The notes: generated by a model not told the origin, from the sequence alone. Positions 1 to 11,517 are shown, numbered from the stretch's first letter. The stretch is DNA of 64,000 nt from Malus domestica (GCF_042453785.1 NC_091668.1:12358001-12422000); one strand, 5' to 3'. A program made the numbers and translations.

Positions 1-2887
1 ATCTTCTTGACTTGACAAAATCCCCTTGCCTCTTTCTCTGCGAGTATAGTCCTTCCCTATGACACCAATTCCTGGTCCTGTCCGCCTACTGCCATGGTCA
101 TCATCCTGTGTTGCATGCGTGAAGTTTGCCTCACCAGTGAAGGGGCTCATATATCCGGGAGGTGGTGGTCCATAATAGTTTCCATATCCACCACCACTAC
201 CTCCAGCTCCACTACCTCCAGCTCCACTATGTCCTTCATCATTCCCACCTCCGGTGGTAGGTGAGTCTCCTGATCTTGTACTAGAGCTATCATTAGTATC
301 AGCACGATGTTGTGGTTGTGTAGGATTGGAAGAATGTGGAATTCCAGTGTTTCTTGGTCTTAGGTGCAAAAGTTCTTCGAAAGAGTCAGAGTTGCTAGAT
401 CCCACCTCCTCCTCTAATACTCTTTCTACATTTATCCCTTCATTACGTGCTTCTTCAGCAACTCTGGGAGCTGGGTTGCCTTCATCATCATCTAAATGAA
501 GAGGTCTAATCCATTGAAAAAGTTGGTTACCCTCCGTATCATTATCTTCACCAACAATATCAAACACATCTAGTGGGTCACCACGGTCGACATGATCGAT
601 TTCTGCTTCTTTATCTCGAATTTGAAGCTTCATGTTGTAGTAGCAATAAACTAATTTTTCCAAGCTACTATGAGCCAACTTATTTCTTTGCTTTGTGTGT
701 ATGAGTGCAAATGTGCTCCAATTTCTTTCACAAGCAGATGAGGAAGCTGTTTGTGATAATACTTTTATTGCTAACTTTCTCACAGTTGGTGCATCGGTCC
801 CATACATGATCCACCATTCAGCTACAATGAAAAATAATGTTGATAAGCCTAATAACTCCAACAAATTCTATTATAAACTTATAGTGAAATATGTTTATAC
901 TCACTAGGAGACATATTTGTTCGAGCAGCAACTGATGTTGGTTCTCCAAATGTTCTTCTTGCATCTTTAAACCATGTTAGCTGAATACAATAAATTGTGT
1001 TAGTTTAATACAACAAAGTAATTATTATAATTTAAGTAATTGTGTACCTCATTTCCAAATTGGCCAACTGCTGGTGATGCAGGGTCTAATTTGAGTATAC
1101 ATTATGTACAGCACGTATAAGGTTACCATCATCTCCAACACCGGGTCTGTATTGGTATCGGGGATTCAAATAATATGTTGTTCAAAGAAACACATACTCT
1201 AATAAGAGAAATAATACTTATGCAACTAAAGAAATGAATTGCAAATTATGACATAATTTATACCTGCTGCATGCAAATCGTGGTATAATGTTTTATACCA
1301 TCGGTCTTCAATTATTTTTATGACCCACCTTGCACCATGTTTTCTTTCCAATTCATCCTTCACTACACGCATCAACTCATATACTGCCCCCATAGTAGGA
1401 TACACTTCTGTGTCAACGATCCGTAAAACTTTGTAAAGGGGTTCAAACACTTGACACACATGTTCTGTTTGAGTCCAAAAAGCATGATCAAGCACTATAC
1501 TTTCCACCATACGACCTGTATTTGAGCGGCTGAAATTGTGGTTGGCCCAATCGTCACTAGTGAATAGTTGCTTCAACCCTGCTTTCTTCTTGAGTAGGCT
1601 GTTTAATGCAATATAGTTGGTGGCGAATCGAGTGGTAGCTGGACGAATAATTTCTCCTTTGCAAAATTCACGCATCTTTGCCAACAACCAACCGTGATTG
1701 TAAATATAATTTGTGATCGTTCTAGCTCTTTTGACCACAGTAGCAACATTCTCTCTCTTCCCCATTGCCTCAAACATGAGATCAATACAATGTGCTGCAC
1801 ATGATGTCCAAAACACATTATGATGCTTCATTAACTTTTTTCCAGCTTTGACAAATGCAGAACCGTTGTCGGTCACGACTTGGACAACATTATGCTCTCC
1901 CACCTCCATGATTACATCCCTCAATAATTTGTAAATATACTTGTAATTCTTTATATGGTCTGAAGCATCAACAGACTTCAAAAAAATTGTCTTTCCCTTG
2001 GAGTATACCATGAAGTTGATGATAGATAATCTGGTCGGGCCGGTCCATCCGTCACACATGATTGTGCAACCATTAGTTTCCCACTTTGACCTCAACTTGT
2101 GAACATACTCGCCAATGTCTTTATACTCCATATCCAAATATTTGTTTCTTATCTCATAGGGAGTGGGAGGTTGTACTCCAACACCGGCCTGTTGACATCC
2201 CACTACCATATTTTTGAAATGATGTGATGATGCCTTCGCAGCAGGGACATTTTCATAGATAAAGAACTTGCTAATTAGACGCCCCATTCCCTCCTTCACA
2301 TTACCTCCAGTGAAATAACTCCAAACACTCTTTTGACGTGCTTTGGATGACTTATATAAACTTGGGGCTATTGGTGGTGTTGGTTGTGATTCTCTAAGAC
2401 TGCCTCCCCGTCTCATTTGTGCACCACCACTTGTCCCGGAACCTTGTGCTCTATTAGGAATTTTATGAAGGTGTTCTCTTTCCCATGCTGACTGTTTGGA
2501 GGCACATAATGCTTGTTTCAAACTGCGTCGTTCTTCAAGTCCCATGTCATCATCACATTCGTCCTCATCGTCATCATCATCACTGTCAACCGCTTGGCCA
2601 TAGACTTCTCCCCATAGCCCAGCTCGAATATTTTCCATTCCCTGTGTTATCTTTTCCTTCTGCTGTTTTTTATTTTTTAATAATGTGCTGATGAATGCCT
2701 TCACTTCTGGGGGGACATTATCGCATCGTTGGACATTTTTTGATGGATCTAATCCACTAAGATGATACTTCAGTCGTGTCACTCCGCCACTCTTCATTAC
2801 CCGACCACAATATTTGCAAATTGTGCCATGTTTGTTTCCGTCTATTGGGTCTCCATGTTCCCAAGCTGGATCACGTTTACTGGACAT
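1..2887 (-). pseudogene. hAT-family transposase gene, damaged and cut by window edge
   Basis: Cut-and-paste DNA transposase. Exon 1 (2887-1264) starts with a BED-type zinc finger (Cys24, Cys27, His42, Cys55), then an acidic stretch, then the DUF659/RNase H-like core with CDGWTGP and VVTDNGSAF, the usual places of two catalytic Asp. Exon 2 is about 1177-1048, exon 3 980-905, and exon 4 runs from 821 past base 1. Exon 4 opens with the hAT C-terminal dimerisation segment (EWWIMYGTDAP, then SSSACERNWS) and goes on into an acidic, Gly/Pro-rich tail. The exon 3/4 junction is a clean GTGAGT donor with matching phase. Two defects are visible. The base pair before exon 2, where phase requires AG, reads AA (1178-1179). 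One base is missing near 1092, so TAG follows VYSN. The product is therefore probably dead. Family assignment is firm; exon 2 limits are inferred. Confidence 0.9.
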
Positions 2888-3049
2888 CTTAAACGTACCT
2901 ATATTTATTTTTCATGAAAATTAGACAATTATTTTTTGATAAAATAAGAGAACCTAAATAATAAAGTTATTCTACAGAAGAATTAAATACAAAGTAAAGA
3001 AAATGATTGTAAAAATTTAAGTAATTATACAAATAATATGGAATAATAA
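2888..3049 (-). other. short AT-rich leader just upstream of the hAT start codon
   Basis: On the minus strand the bases directly before the ATG read tttaag, a usable AG acceptor. The ATG could thus be the start of an exon preceded by a 5'-UTR intron. Donor-like GTAAGT sites exist at 4306-4311 and 4604-4609, so that intron may span the minisatellite. This is inference. Confidence 0.3.
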
Positions 3050-4065
3050 AACCTAATATTAATGAATAATAATCCAATTTGATAATAATTCAATTTAATG
3101 AATAATAATCCAATTTGATAAAAAAAAAATCCTAATATAAAACATGGTGATGAATAATAATCCAATTTGATAATAATCCAATTTAAAGAATAATAATCCA
3201 ATTTGATAATAATCCAATTTAATGAATAATCCACCAATTTGATAAAAAAAAATCCTAATATAAAACATGGTGATGAGTAATCCTAATATAAAACATTGTG
3301 ATGAATAATAATCCAATTTGATAATAATCCAATTTAATGAATAATAATCCAATTTAATGAAAAAAATCCTAATATAAAACATGGTGATGAATAATAATCC
3401 AATTTAATGAATAATAATCCAATTTGATAATAATCCAATTTAATGAATAATCCACCAATTTGATAAAAAAAAATCCTAATATAAAACATGGTGATGAATA
3501 ATAATCCAATTTGATAATAATCCAATTTAATGAATAATAATCCAATTTGATAATAATCCAATTTAATGAATAATCCACCAATTTGATAAAAAAAATCCTA
3601 ATATAAAACATGGTGATGAATAATAATCCAATTTGATAATAATCCAATTTAATGAATAATAATCCAATTTGATAATAATCCAATTTAATGAATAATCCAC
3701 CAATTTGATAAAAAAAATAATCCTAATATAAAACATGGTGATGAATAATAATCCAATTTGATAATAATAATCCAATTTGATAATAATCCAATTTAATGAA
3801 TAATCCACCAATTTGATAATAATCCAATTTAATGAATAATAATCCAATTTGATAAAAAAAAAATCCTAATATAAAACATAGTGATGAATAATAATCCAAT
3901 TTGATAATAATCCAATTTAATGAATAATAATCCAATTTGATAATAATCCAATTTAATGAATAATCCACCAATTTGATAAAAAAAATAATCCTAATATAAA
4001 AGAATAATAATCCAATTTGATAATAAAAAAAACCTAATATTAATGAATAATAATCCAATTTGATA
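3050..4065. repeat. AT-rich minisatellite, about 110-145 bp higher-order unit
   Basis: A tandem array made of short modules (aataatccaattt, gataataatccaattt, gaataatccaccaatttg) joined by a recurring linker, cctaatataaaacatggtgatg, seen near 3141, 3263, 3377, 3486, 3608, 3732 and 3876 (one copy has cattg, another catag). Spacing between full units is roughly 109-144 bp. Open frames across it on the minus strand (Ile/Lys/Leu/Tyr repeats) are by-products of the repeat and not genes. It lies inside the hAT element, upstream of the transposase. Confidence 0.9.
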
Positions 4066-4070
4066 ATGAA

Positions 4071-4666
4071 AATGGTAAGGGAAATAAAATAATAAATAAT
4101 ATTAAACATATTAAAATGATCCTAGGGAATAATTATACAACATTACTTAATTACTTAAAAAAATTAACATGTAATGGTTAACATTACTTAATTATTTACA
4201 AAAATTAACATGCAAGTATTAATTACTTAAAAAGATTAACATACGAGTCCACACAAATTTATTTGTTGTTGTATAAATTACAATAATATAAATTTAAGTT
4301 TGTAAACTTACCTTAAATATGGAACCCTTTGTGTTCAAGCTTTGGAATGGATCTGGAATGACTTTGAAAATGGTAAGGGAAATAAAATAATAAATAACAT
4401 TAAACATATTAAAATTATCCTAGGGAATAATTATACAACATTACTTAATTACTTAAAAAAATTAACATGTAATTGTTAACATTACTTAATTACTTACAAA
4501 AATTAACATGCAAGTATTAATTACTTAAAAAAATTAACATACGAGTCCACACAAATTTATTTGTTGTTGTATAAATTACAATAATATAAATTTAAGTTTG
4601 TAAACTTACCTTAAATATGGAACCCTTTGTGTTCAAGCTTTGGAATGGATATGGAATGGTTTTGAA
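4071..4666. repeat. two tandem copies of a 298-bp unit
   Basis: Copy 1 is 4071-4368 and copy 2 is 4369-4666; both begin aatggtaagg and end with a tggaatggat...gaatg...ttttgaa segment, with only a few differences. Each holds a minus-strand GTAAGT donor-like site after ccatatttaag, so a duplicated 5'-UTR exon of the hAT gene is possible. Confidence 0.9.
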
Positions 4667-5451
4667 AATGGTATGGGAAGAAGAAGAAACGAAAATTCTG
4701 TGAATGCCTCTGATACTCCACCTCTGATAAGGTGAAAGAATTTAAGTATATAACAGACATTGACACACTGACACTGTTTTGCATGTGAAAGAATCTTACT
4801 GACTGTCACACGATTGCATTATGAAAGCAGTATTATTTGTTGTCCATGCTCTGAAATTGCAAAAAGTTATTTGGATCATTGGATCAGAGAGCTAGAGATA
4901 GGTTTTGAATGATTTGGTTTTGAATTATTTGGATCATTGGATGCTTTTTTTTTCTTACACGCCACCACACAGACAGTCAAAAACAGTGAAGAACTCACAC
5001 TCCACCACACACACACTTCGAGACCCCCCACACCACACCACACACGCACACCACACACGGAGCTCAGTTTCTCTCTCGATCATTCCTTCCTTTCTCGAAT
5101 CGTCTCAATCTCTCTCTTCTCTCTCTTCTCTCTCTGAGTCTTCGTTCTCAGTCTTCTCCTTCCCTTCCCCCTTCTCCAATTCTTCCACACACACACACAG
5201 ACATCATCTCTCGAATCTCGATCCATCTCTCGATCCTCCTCGTCCGTGTCTCCCTCTGCTCCTCCCATCTCACCCGCCCTAAACCCAGCCGTCGACACCA
5301 CTCGATAACCGCCTTATAAACCACCTTGTTCCATGGAGATGGACCGGAATTCATCGTAGTCCCAGCCGTCGACACCACTGAGGAGCACGACGTTGTCCCA
5401 GCCGTCTTGGATTCGTGAGGAAGACGACGTTCCCAGGCTCCTACTTCTCTT
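4667..5451. other. hAT leader region, CA- and CT-rich, no supported gene
   Basis: From about 4975 the plus strand is rich in CACA and CTCTCT runs, like a plant 5'-UTR. The stretch cagccgtcgacaccact occurs twice, at about 5286 and 5364. Several short frames cross it but none resembles a protein. It may be leader or captured sequence within the hAT element. Confidence 0.4.
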
Positions 5452-5950
5452 CTTCTCGGCTTTTAATTTTAATTTTTATACAGATTTCAATTTTTCTGCA
5501 TGTTGCACCATTTTTGTACTGAAATCGATTTTAGGGATTTAGGAATTAGGGATTCAGTTCATTTGCTTTGATTTCGAATTTGGGGATTTAGGGATTCGGT
5601 TAATTTGCTCCGGCGTTCTTCTCGGCTTGTAAATTACAATTTTTGTACAGATTGCGATTTTTCTGCATGTTGCACCATTTTTGTACTAAAATCGATTTTA
5701 GGGATTTAGGAATTAGGGATTCAATTCATTTGCTTTGAAATCGAATTTGGGGATTTAGGGATTCGGTTAATTTGCTCCGGCGTTCTTCTCGGCTTGTAAA
5801 TTACAATTTTTGTACAGATTGCGATTTTTCTGCATGTTGATTTTTGTACTGAAATCGATTTTAGGGATTTAGGAATTAGGGATTCAGTTCATTTGCTTTG
5901 AATTAGAATTTGGGGATTTAGGGATTCGGATTATTTGCTCCGGCTTTGTT
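5452..5950. repeat. three tandem copies of a ~166-bp unit
   Basis: Units begin with cttctcggc at 5452, 5618 and 5785 (periods 166 and 167). Each includes tctgcatgttg, gaaatcgattttaggg and ggggatttagggattcgg; the third lacks a few bases after catgttg. The array sits between the CT-rich leader and the palindromic hAT end. Confidence 0.9.
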
Positions 5951-6132
5951 CTTCGATTTAGCAGATACAAAATATCGCGATAGTTTCGAAAATATCGCGA
6001 TATTATCGATATTATCGATAATATCGCGATATTTTTCCGAAAACAAGTTGGATAGTTAATAAAATATCGGGGTCCCAAAAAAACGATAATATCGGCTATA
6101 TTTCGCCGATATTATCGATATTTTCTTCACTG

Positions 6133-6379
6133 GTTATTGCTCTTAATGCTTGCAATTAATTGATCACTAGTTGTTTGATTAGAAGAATTAGGTTGAGATT
6201 GAAAGGAAATGTCCAATATATAGCTTCTTATTATTATTAGTTGAGCATCATTTAAGATTGAGCACCGCCTCATATCGAACATCAGTTCAAGACAACATCT
6301 AGTTACTTCGGCCCACACATGGACTGAATTTCAAGTCTCCAGCCAAAAGACTCTCTTGACTGAAGACTTGGGGGACTAT
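6133..6379 (+). mobile_element. 3' internal remnant of a Gypsy-type LTR element with polypurine tract
   Basis: Non-coding sequence ending in acttgggggactat immediately before the LTR start TGTTTATACC at 6380. A G-rich tract in that position is the usual plus-strand primer (polypurine tract) of LTR retrotransposons. The same acttgggggact motif occurs before another LTR at 60001-60014. The hAT end cuts this remnant on the left. Confidence 0.6.
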
Positions 6380-8657
6380 TGTTTATACCATATTTAGGGC
6401 CTCGTATTTAGATCTCGTACAAATACTCGGGGACTTAAATGTAATTATGTGATAAAGGAAGGGGCAAATATGTAATAAGTGAGGAGTCCTTATTCTATAA
6501 AATGACCCCCTACCCTCACAATTAGGGGAGGCCAATTCCTAGGCCATCAGAGACCTCACTCTCTCCCTCATAGGCTCTGAATCTCTCTCCCTCACTCCCC
6601 TCACATCTCAGATAAATACATAATCAGTGTGGACGTAGCCCAAACCTTGGGGTGAACCACGATACATCTTGTGTTATTTACATTTCATGCAAATTCATGG
6701 TCGGATTTACGTTGTTCCAAGTGAAGGGAAATCTTTGAGATTAATATGGGATTTCATAATGACTAGCATGCATATACAATTCAAAATTTATATACATAAG
6801 CAACGGAAACATGTTATCGAATAATATCAAAGCTATAGTCATGCAAATCCCCTTCAAGGTTCATAGGTTTATATATAATGCATCAAAACATTTTAGTAAA
6901 GAACAAAGTGTAGGTTTAGTCTTATACCTCTTGATCTAGACTTGAGACCAAGGATGGACCACCTCCAAGCCCTTTGTTCCTTGAAGTCCTTGAGCCTAGC
7001 ATCCCTCCTTGCCTTCTCCACTTTGTTAGTATGAGTGCTCCTAGGTTCTCTCCAAGTTTCCAAAATAGAGAACCTCTAAAGATCCACACCCACTAGTGTA
7101 GTGAGATGGATGGAGGAATAACCAAAAGAGTAAAAAAGGATTAGCTAAATCACCCTTAAGGTGGCCGGCCTTTGTGCAGTTTTTGAGAGATATTTCTTTT
7201 GCCTCTTTGTTGTTTTAAACACACAAAAACCCCCCTTTGAATAAATCTCTATAAAGTTCCTTATATAGACAAAAGAAACCTAGTCAACAACTTGACTAAA
7301 TATCTCTCCCTCTCCACTTTAAATGGCCGGCCCTTTTGTGTTGGTTTGGGCTTTGGGCTTTTATTTATTTCAAGTCATCCAATGCTTGAATAAAAGCCCA
7401 ATGGGTTTAGGCCCAATGGGCCCAATTAAACCCGAACGTTTCTTTAAGCCCAAAACGATCTTTTATCGCTTTTATGATTTCTTTAGACTTTCTAAATTAA
7501 TCACAACACTTAATTAATCCAATTAATTATTTCCATCATCCATTAATTACTCACCACAAGAGTGTATCGGTGTACAATCATTTTAGGTTCTAATTAGCAA
7601 GGCAGTGAGGTGATTGACATCAATCCAATTGATTATATTTAATTCAATCACTTAATGAATCAAAACTTCCTTTTAATTCACCTTCTTCTTTGATGACTAC
7701 ATTTAATCATCTAGAAGAACTCACAAGCTATGAGTGACATCTAACCATATATCATAGCTACCCAAGCTAATGTAGAAGTTGTTCGGAGAACCTATTCAGT
7801 TGGAATTACAATGTAATTCGATCATTCTCTAAAACAATACTCTCAATCACATTACTAGGGTATGGATATATTATGTCAAACCCCTAATGTGATTATTCCT
7901 TCTTATATGATTCAATTGAGTCGTATAGGAACGCTTTCCTTTATTACTCTCGATACTTCGGCCGAAGATTCCCGAATCATATCTTAGAGTATTCTTCCTC
8001 TCTTATCGAGGATTAGAGATTCCTTGTTGCGCATTCACTTGCCTTCATGACTAAGTGGCTTAACCCCAATTATGCCGTGGACACCCGCGAATGGGGTGAC
8101 TTTGACATAATCAAAGATTAAGTACTTAACCACAAGACAACGACGATGCCTTAGGTCAAAGGACTACTTACATTATTCCAACCATTAGAGTTACTTGCTT
8201 GACATGTGAGTAGACCTCCATGCAAGTACTCTTGTTCGATTGTGTTCAGTGAACTCATTCCCTTAATGAGCACCTACATACTTGTCTTAGTGTCACCACA
8301 CGAATGGGATGAGACTTTCCATCCTTCCATTTGAAGCAGACACAGTATGTACCGGTCTAAGCATTGTCAGTATCCCTCCGACAATCCAATGACCAGGAAC
8401 CTTTTTGGACATTATGGTTATGTGAAGAAGGTCTCTGTAGTCTAACATCATTAGATTACTTCTTTAATCGATCCATTGTCCATGGATTCACTATTTAGGA
8501 CATATATCGTTTATTGAGATAGTCCTAATTAGTATCTTTGCCATTTGATGTATAAGAATCATCTATACATCCATTCATTTGTCCTGAAAGGTTTCTTCCA
8601 AAGATTGACTTTCAGGGCATATTTCCAACACCAAGACCCCTCCGGTTTTGTGCATCA
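6380..8657 (+). mobile_element. Gypsy-type LTR, split by a nested insertion
   Basis: Left piece 6380-6721 and right piece 8631-8657 together form one LTR starting TGTTTATACC and ending GTGCATCA. It contains ggacgtagccc and gtgaaccacgatacatcttg, which recur in inverted orientation at 10463-10818 and, diverged, near 60360. No primer-binding site follows at 8658, so this is the 3' LTR of a remnant. The interruption is the Copia-type LTR listed next. Confidence 0.8.
6722..8630 (-). mobile_element. solo LTR of a Copia (Angela/BARE-like) element
   Basis: 1909 bp, beginning TGTTGGAAATATGCCC on the minus strand and ending CCCTTCA, flanked by perfect 5-bp target duplications CCAAG (6717-6721 and 8631-8635). 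The start, and inner text such as ggtcattggattgtcgg (minus strand), resemble the long LTRs of Angela/BARE-type Copia elements as I remember them. It has no coding content, primer-binding site or second LTR, so a recombined solo LTR is the simplest reading. It must be younger than the LTR it splits. Confidence 0.85.
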
Positions 8658-9681
8658 ACAATGCTTATTATTATTCAACTTAAGAGACAAAGAACTTGGC
8701 TAGGATTCTTGGAGATTTTATACTTTAAGGTGTTTTCATTCCTTTTCTTCTTAATAATATTTTCTATGATTTAAGTTATGAATATGCATAACTAATTCCT
8801 CTTGCTAGGGTGAAGCCTTGAGCCTTAGCATAAATATGTAATTTTTATTTAATTGCTTATGATTGATTGCATGCACACTTTGAATTATTGATCACTGTTT
8901 TTAAACTATCTAATTGTCTTGATGACTGGCCACCATTAGGATGTTTAGACAAGTGATTGGACACAATTCAGTCGGAATATCATCGGAGGATTAAGTATTG
9001 CTTTTTGTGATTGATAATTGTAATTTCATCTAAGGCGAATATCACGTTCTTAGGGGTTGCATGGTTCTTCAAAAGGTTTTCATAAAACTTAATGAGTCTT
9101 GCATGTTCATATTTAATCTGAATATCACAGACGGATTGCATACTAGATATACGTTTTTGCTTGAATATCACGAGGAGAATATATATTAGGAAAACCTAAC
9201 TTTCGAAGTGGCATGTGTAAATCATAAGTAATTGGTAAAAATACATAGAATTGCTAGGTAATGATGGAACCCTAGTGCCCTTATAAATTGGTATTTAAAA
9301 CTCTTTTCTTCGCTTATTTTAGTTTTTGTTTAAAATTCGTTTTTAATCCACTCTCAAACTCTCTTTTCTCAAGTTTTAATTCTAAGTATTTAATTAGGAA
9401 TTGTTTCTACATAAATTATCCAAATAGTCCTTGAGGAAAACGACCTTGCATGAGCATCTATACTACAACATCCTTGTATTCTTGCAAGTATTTCATGTAA
9501 TTTTGACCCTATTTGCATAGACGTTAAAAATCTTATCAGAGCCCCTCTGCCAGTGAAGGCGCTCGGGCATAGCAGTGCATAAGATATCCAGGGCGTTGAG
9601 GTGGTGTGTGGCTGAGACCCACACATTATTTTTCTTTTCTCTCCTGGTCATAACAGAAGTATCACAACCAGGCATCCCTGA
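8658..9681. other. AT-rich sequence without a recognisable gene
   Basis: Probably degraded retroelement sequence plus the 3' flank of the TIM23 pseudogene. I see no frame, LTR or tandem repeat that can be supported. Confidence 0.4.
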
Positions 9682-10250
9682 TTATATTGGCACATATCAC
9701 TTGGCCGCCTGCTTCGACGTGACTACCACGCCAACCAAGACTCCTCCAATAGCTCCAGCCACCGCAGCCGACCTCACGCCCTTTGCAGCTCGGTAAATCG
9801 CACCAGTTCCCAGTCCAGCCGCAACGCTATTCCAAACATCGTCAGTGTCTCTGACCGCCTGAATCCCACTCTCCATACTCGTATAGATCAACCCAATCAC
9901 GCCCAGTTGGCTCCCCCAAGCCCGACCCGTGTGGCCAGAGGAGTTAAGATCCCTACTGATCCTGAGCTTGGTGGTGTCTCCAGACTCAAACGATCGAACA
10001 CCGAAAAAGAGATCGGTTGCGCCGCCTCCAATTGCTCCTGCGAGGTAGAAGCAGCTGGTGTAGAAGGTGAGATTCTCACCCAGGAGTGACGCTGACGTTT
10101 AGCCTCTTTGACGAAGAGGAACTCCGGGGAGGTAGGTAGCTGATAGAGGTTTCGCATGGGAACCTGGAGATCCTAGTAGGGGTTGTAGAGGCGGGCTTTG
10201 GACGAGTCGGAGTTGGGGTCGTGATTGGAAGGGGACATTTGATGCGCCAT
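9682..10250 (-). pseudogene. TIM23: TIM23-like mitochondrial import channel pseudogene inside an LTR element
   Basis: Decayed copy of the Tim17/22/23-family subunit that forms the inner-membrane import channel. The ATG at 10250 opens a plant TIM23-like N-terminus, including NLYQLPTSPEFLFV. The best part is the C-terminal half, with [20 protein letters not shown] and AAVAGAIGG, typical of the family's Gly-rich transmembrane segments. The 569 bases correspond to 190 codons less one base. Breaks: TAG at 10173-10175 (expected Gln), a one-base deletion near 10078-10083, and TGA at 9697-9699 (expected Arg), followed by the natural TAA at 9682-9684. No intron is seen, but plant TIM23 genes can be intronless, so this alone does not prove a retrocopy. 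The start lies about 200 bases from the primer-binding site of the adjacent LTR. Confidence 0.88.
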
Positions 10251-10440
10251 TGCGGAGAGAAAGGAGAGAGATAGAGAGATTAGGAAGAGGCGGAGGATTT
10301 AGGCTTCGAAGGCGGTTTGGTAGTGGCTTCACCAGGAGAGAGAAAGAGAGAGAGAGAGTATTTGGTTTCCTGGGGTTTTTTGCAGATTCACGGCGGAGGT
10401 GAAAAAATTAAAGAGAACCGACACAACTTTTCGTATCGAT

Positions 10441-10462
10441 TCCCACAGACGGCGCCAAATAT
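10441..10462 (-). other. retrotransposon primer-binding site region
   Basis: On the minus strand, directly after the LTR end GTGCATCA, the sequence reads atatTTGGCGCCGTCTGTGGGA. TGGCGCC start motifs are typical of plant LTR element primer sites complementary to a tRNA 3' end (tRNA-Asp type). This fixes the LTR as a 5' LTR whose internal region extends leftward across the TIM23 pseudogene. Confidence 0.75.
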
Positions 10463-10818
10463 TGATGCACAAAACCGGAGGTCTTGGAACAACGTAAATT
10501 CGACCGTGAATCTGCAAGAAATGTAAAGAACACAAGATGTATCGTGGTTCACCCTAATGTTTGGGTTACGTCCACATTGATATTGTATTTCTCTAAGAGG
10601 ATTGTGAGGGAGAGAGCCTTTGTAATGTGAGGGTGAGGCCTCTCTCCCATGGCCTAAGAATTGGCCTCCCTTAATGAGGAGAGTGAAGAGTTTTTTTATA
10701 GAATAAGGGCTCATCGCTTATTACATATTTGCCCCTCCATTTATTACATAATTACATTTGAGTCATCCGAGTATTTATACGAGGTATAAATACAGAGGCC
10801 CTAAGTATGGTACAAACA
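10463..10818 (-). mobile_element. Gypsy-type 5' LTR, same family as 6380-8657
   Basis: 356 bp; the minus strand starts TGTTTGTACCATAC and ends GTGCATCA. It matches the plus-strand LTR at 6380-6721 over most of its length, including gaaccacgatacatcttgtg and a ctataaaa promoter-like stretch. The matching 3' LTR of this copy is not visible, so the element is truncated. Confidence 0.85.
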
Positions 10819-11465
10819 ACTTAAATTTGCCTAGGCGCTAGGCCCCAACCCACCACCCGACTAGCGCCTAGCATCTTTTAGAACCTTGGTATTACTTAAG
10901 TGATATGGTACACTTGCAAGTTGAAAACGCTTATTTGTCCACTAATATTTTGTTGTTACAAATGAGTGTCAAAGCATTCATTTGAAAATATTTCTTTTAG
11001 AAAACACTTATGCTTTTAAATTTTTCTATTAAAACACGTCAAATATTTTTAATAGAAATCCATATATTGTTTAAAAAAGTGGTAAGTGGTAAGTGTTTTT
11101 CTAATTTGTAAGTGCTTTTAACGTTTGTTGTTAAACGTTTTCTTTTGGCCAAACCAAAGAGAATGAAACGTTGAATCTCAACGTTGTCAAACGTTAGGAG
11201 AAATGTTTTTGAAATGATAAAATCTAGAATATCATGTTGCATTCAATGCTATTGAAATGAATGAGTGAGATTTAAACAATAAACAAATTTAATACTTTCA
11301 TCATCTTCGTGTACCCCTTAATAATTTAATATTTAATTAAACTTGATGTCATAGGATAACGTGACCACACCCAATAATAGAAAGTAAAATTAACGTGAAA
11401 GTGTAACAGTAAAAAAATTGTCCCAAACAGTTTATAGTAGACGTCCGTGTCATGCATATACACAG
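10819..11465. other. intergenic, AT-rich, no gene seen
   Basis: No frame, tandem repeat or terminal inverted repeat that I can support. It ends at the promoter of the CID-like gene. Confidence 0.4.
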
Positions 11466-11470
11466 CAAAA

Positions 11471-11480
11471 TATATAAATA
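11471..11480 (+). promoter_or_regulatory. TATA box of the CID-like gene
   Basis: TATATAAATA lies about 40 bases before a CT-rich 5'-UTR, the usual plant core-promoter arrangement. Transcription probably starts near 11505-11515. Confidence 0.6.
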
Positions 11481-11513
11481 GAATTCCCCAAAATATTTTT
11501 GTCCCAATCATTT

Positions 11514-11517
<4 letters not shown>

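Larger units (their letters stand above)
1..6132 (-). mobile_element. hAT DNA transposon, right (5') end inside the window
   Basis: The terminus read on the minus strand begins CAGTGAAGAAAATATCG at 6132, a hAT-like end. Just inside it lie palindromic subterminal motifs built from ATATCGATAAT and ATCGCGAT (about 5960-6120), the kind of array a hAT transposase binds. The next 8 bases outside (6133-6140, gttattgc) would be one target duplication; the partner lies beyond base 1. The transposase gene points away from this end, as expected for its 5' side. The boundary is inferred from sequence character, because the other end is not in view. Confidence 0.7.

Noticed and set aside
3050-4065. CRISPR-like array
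   Set aside because: This is plant DNA and the spacers are themselves repeated; it is a minisatellite.
3025-4109. Minus-strand frames rich in Ile, Leu, Asp and Tyr
   Set aside because: They are translations of the AT minisatellite; the pattern repeats exactly with the DNA unit and has no start or splice context.
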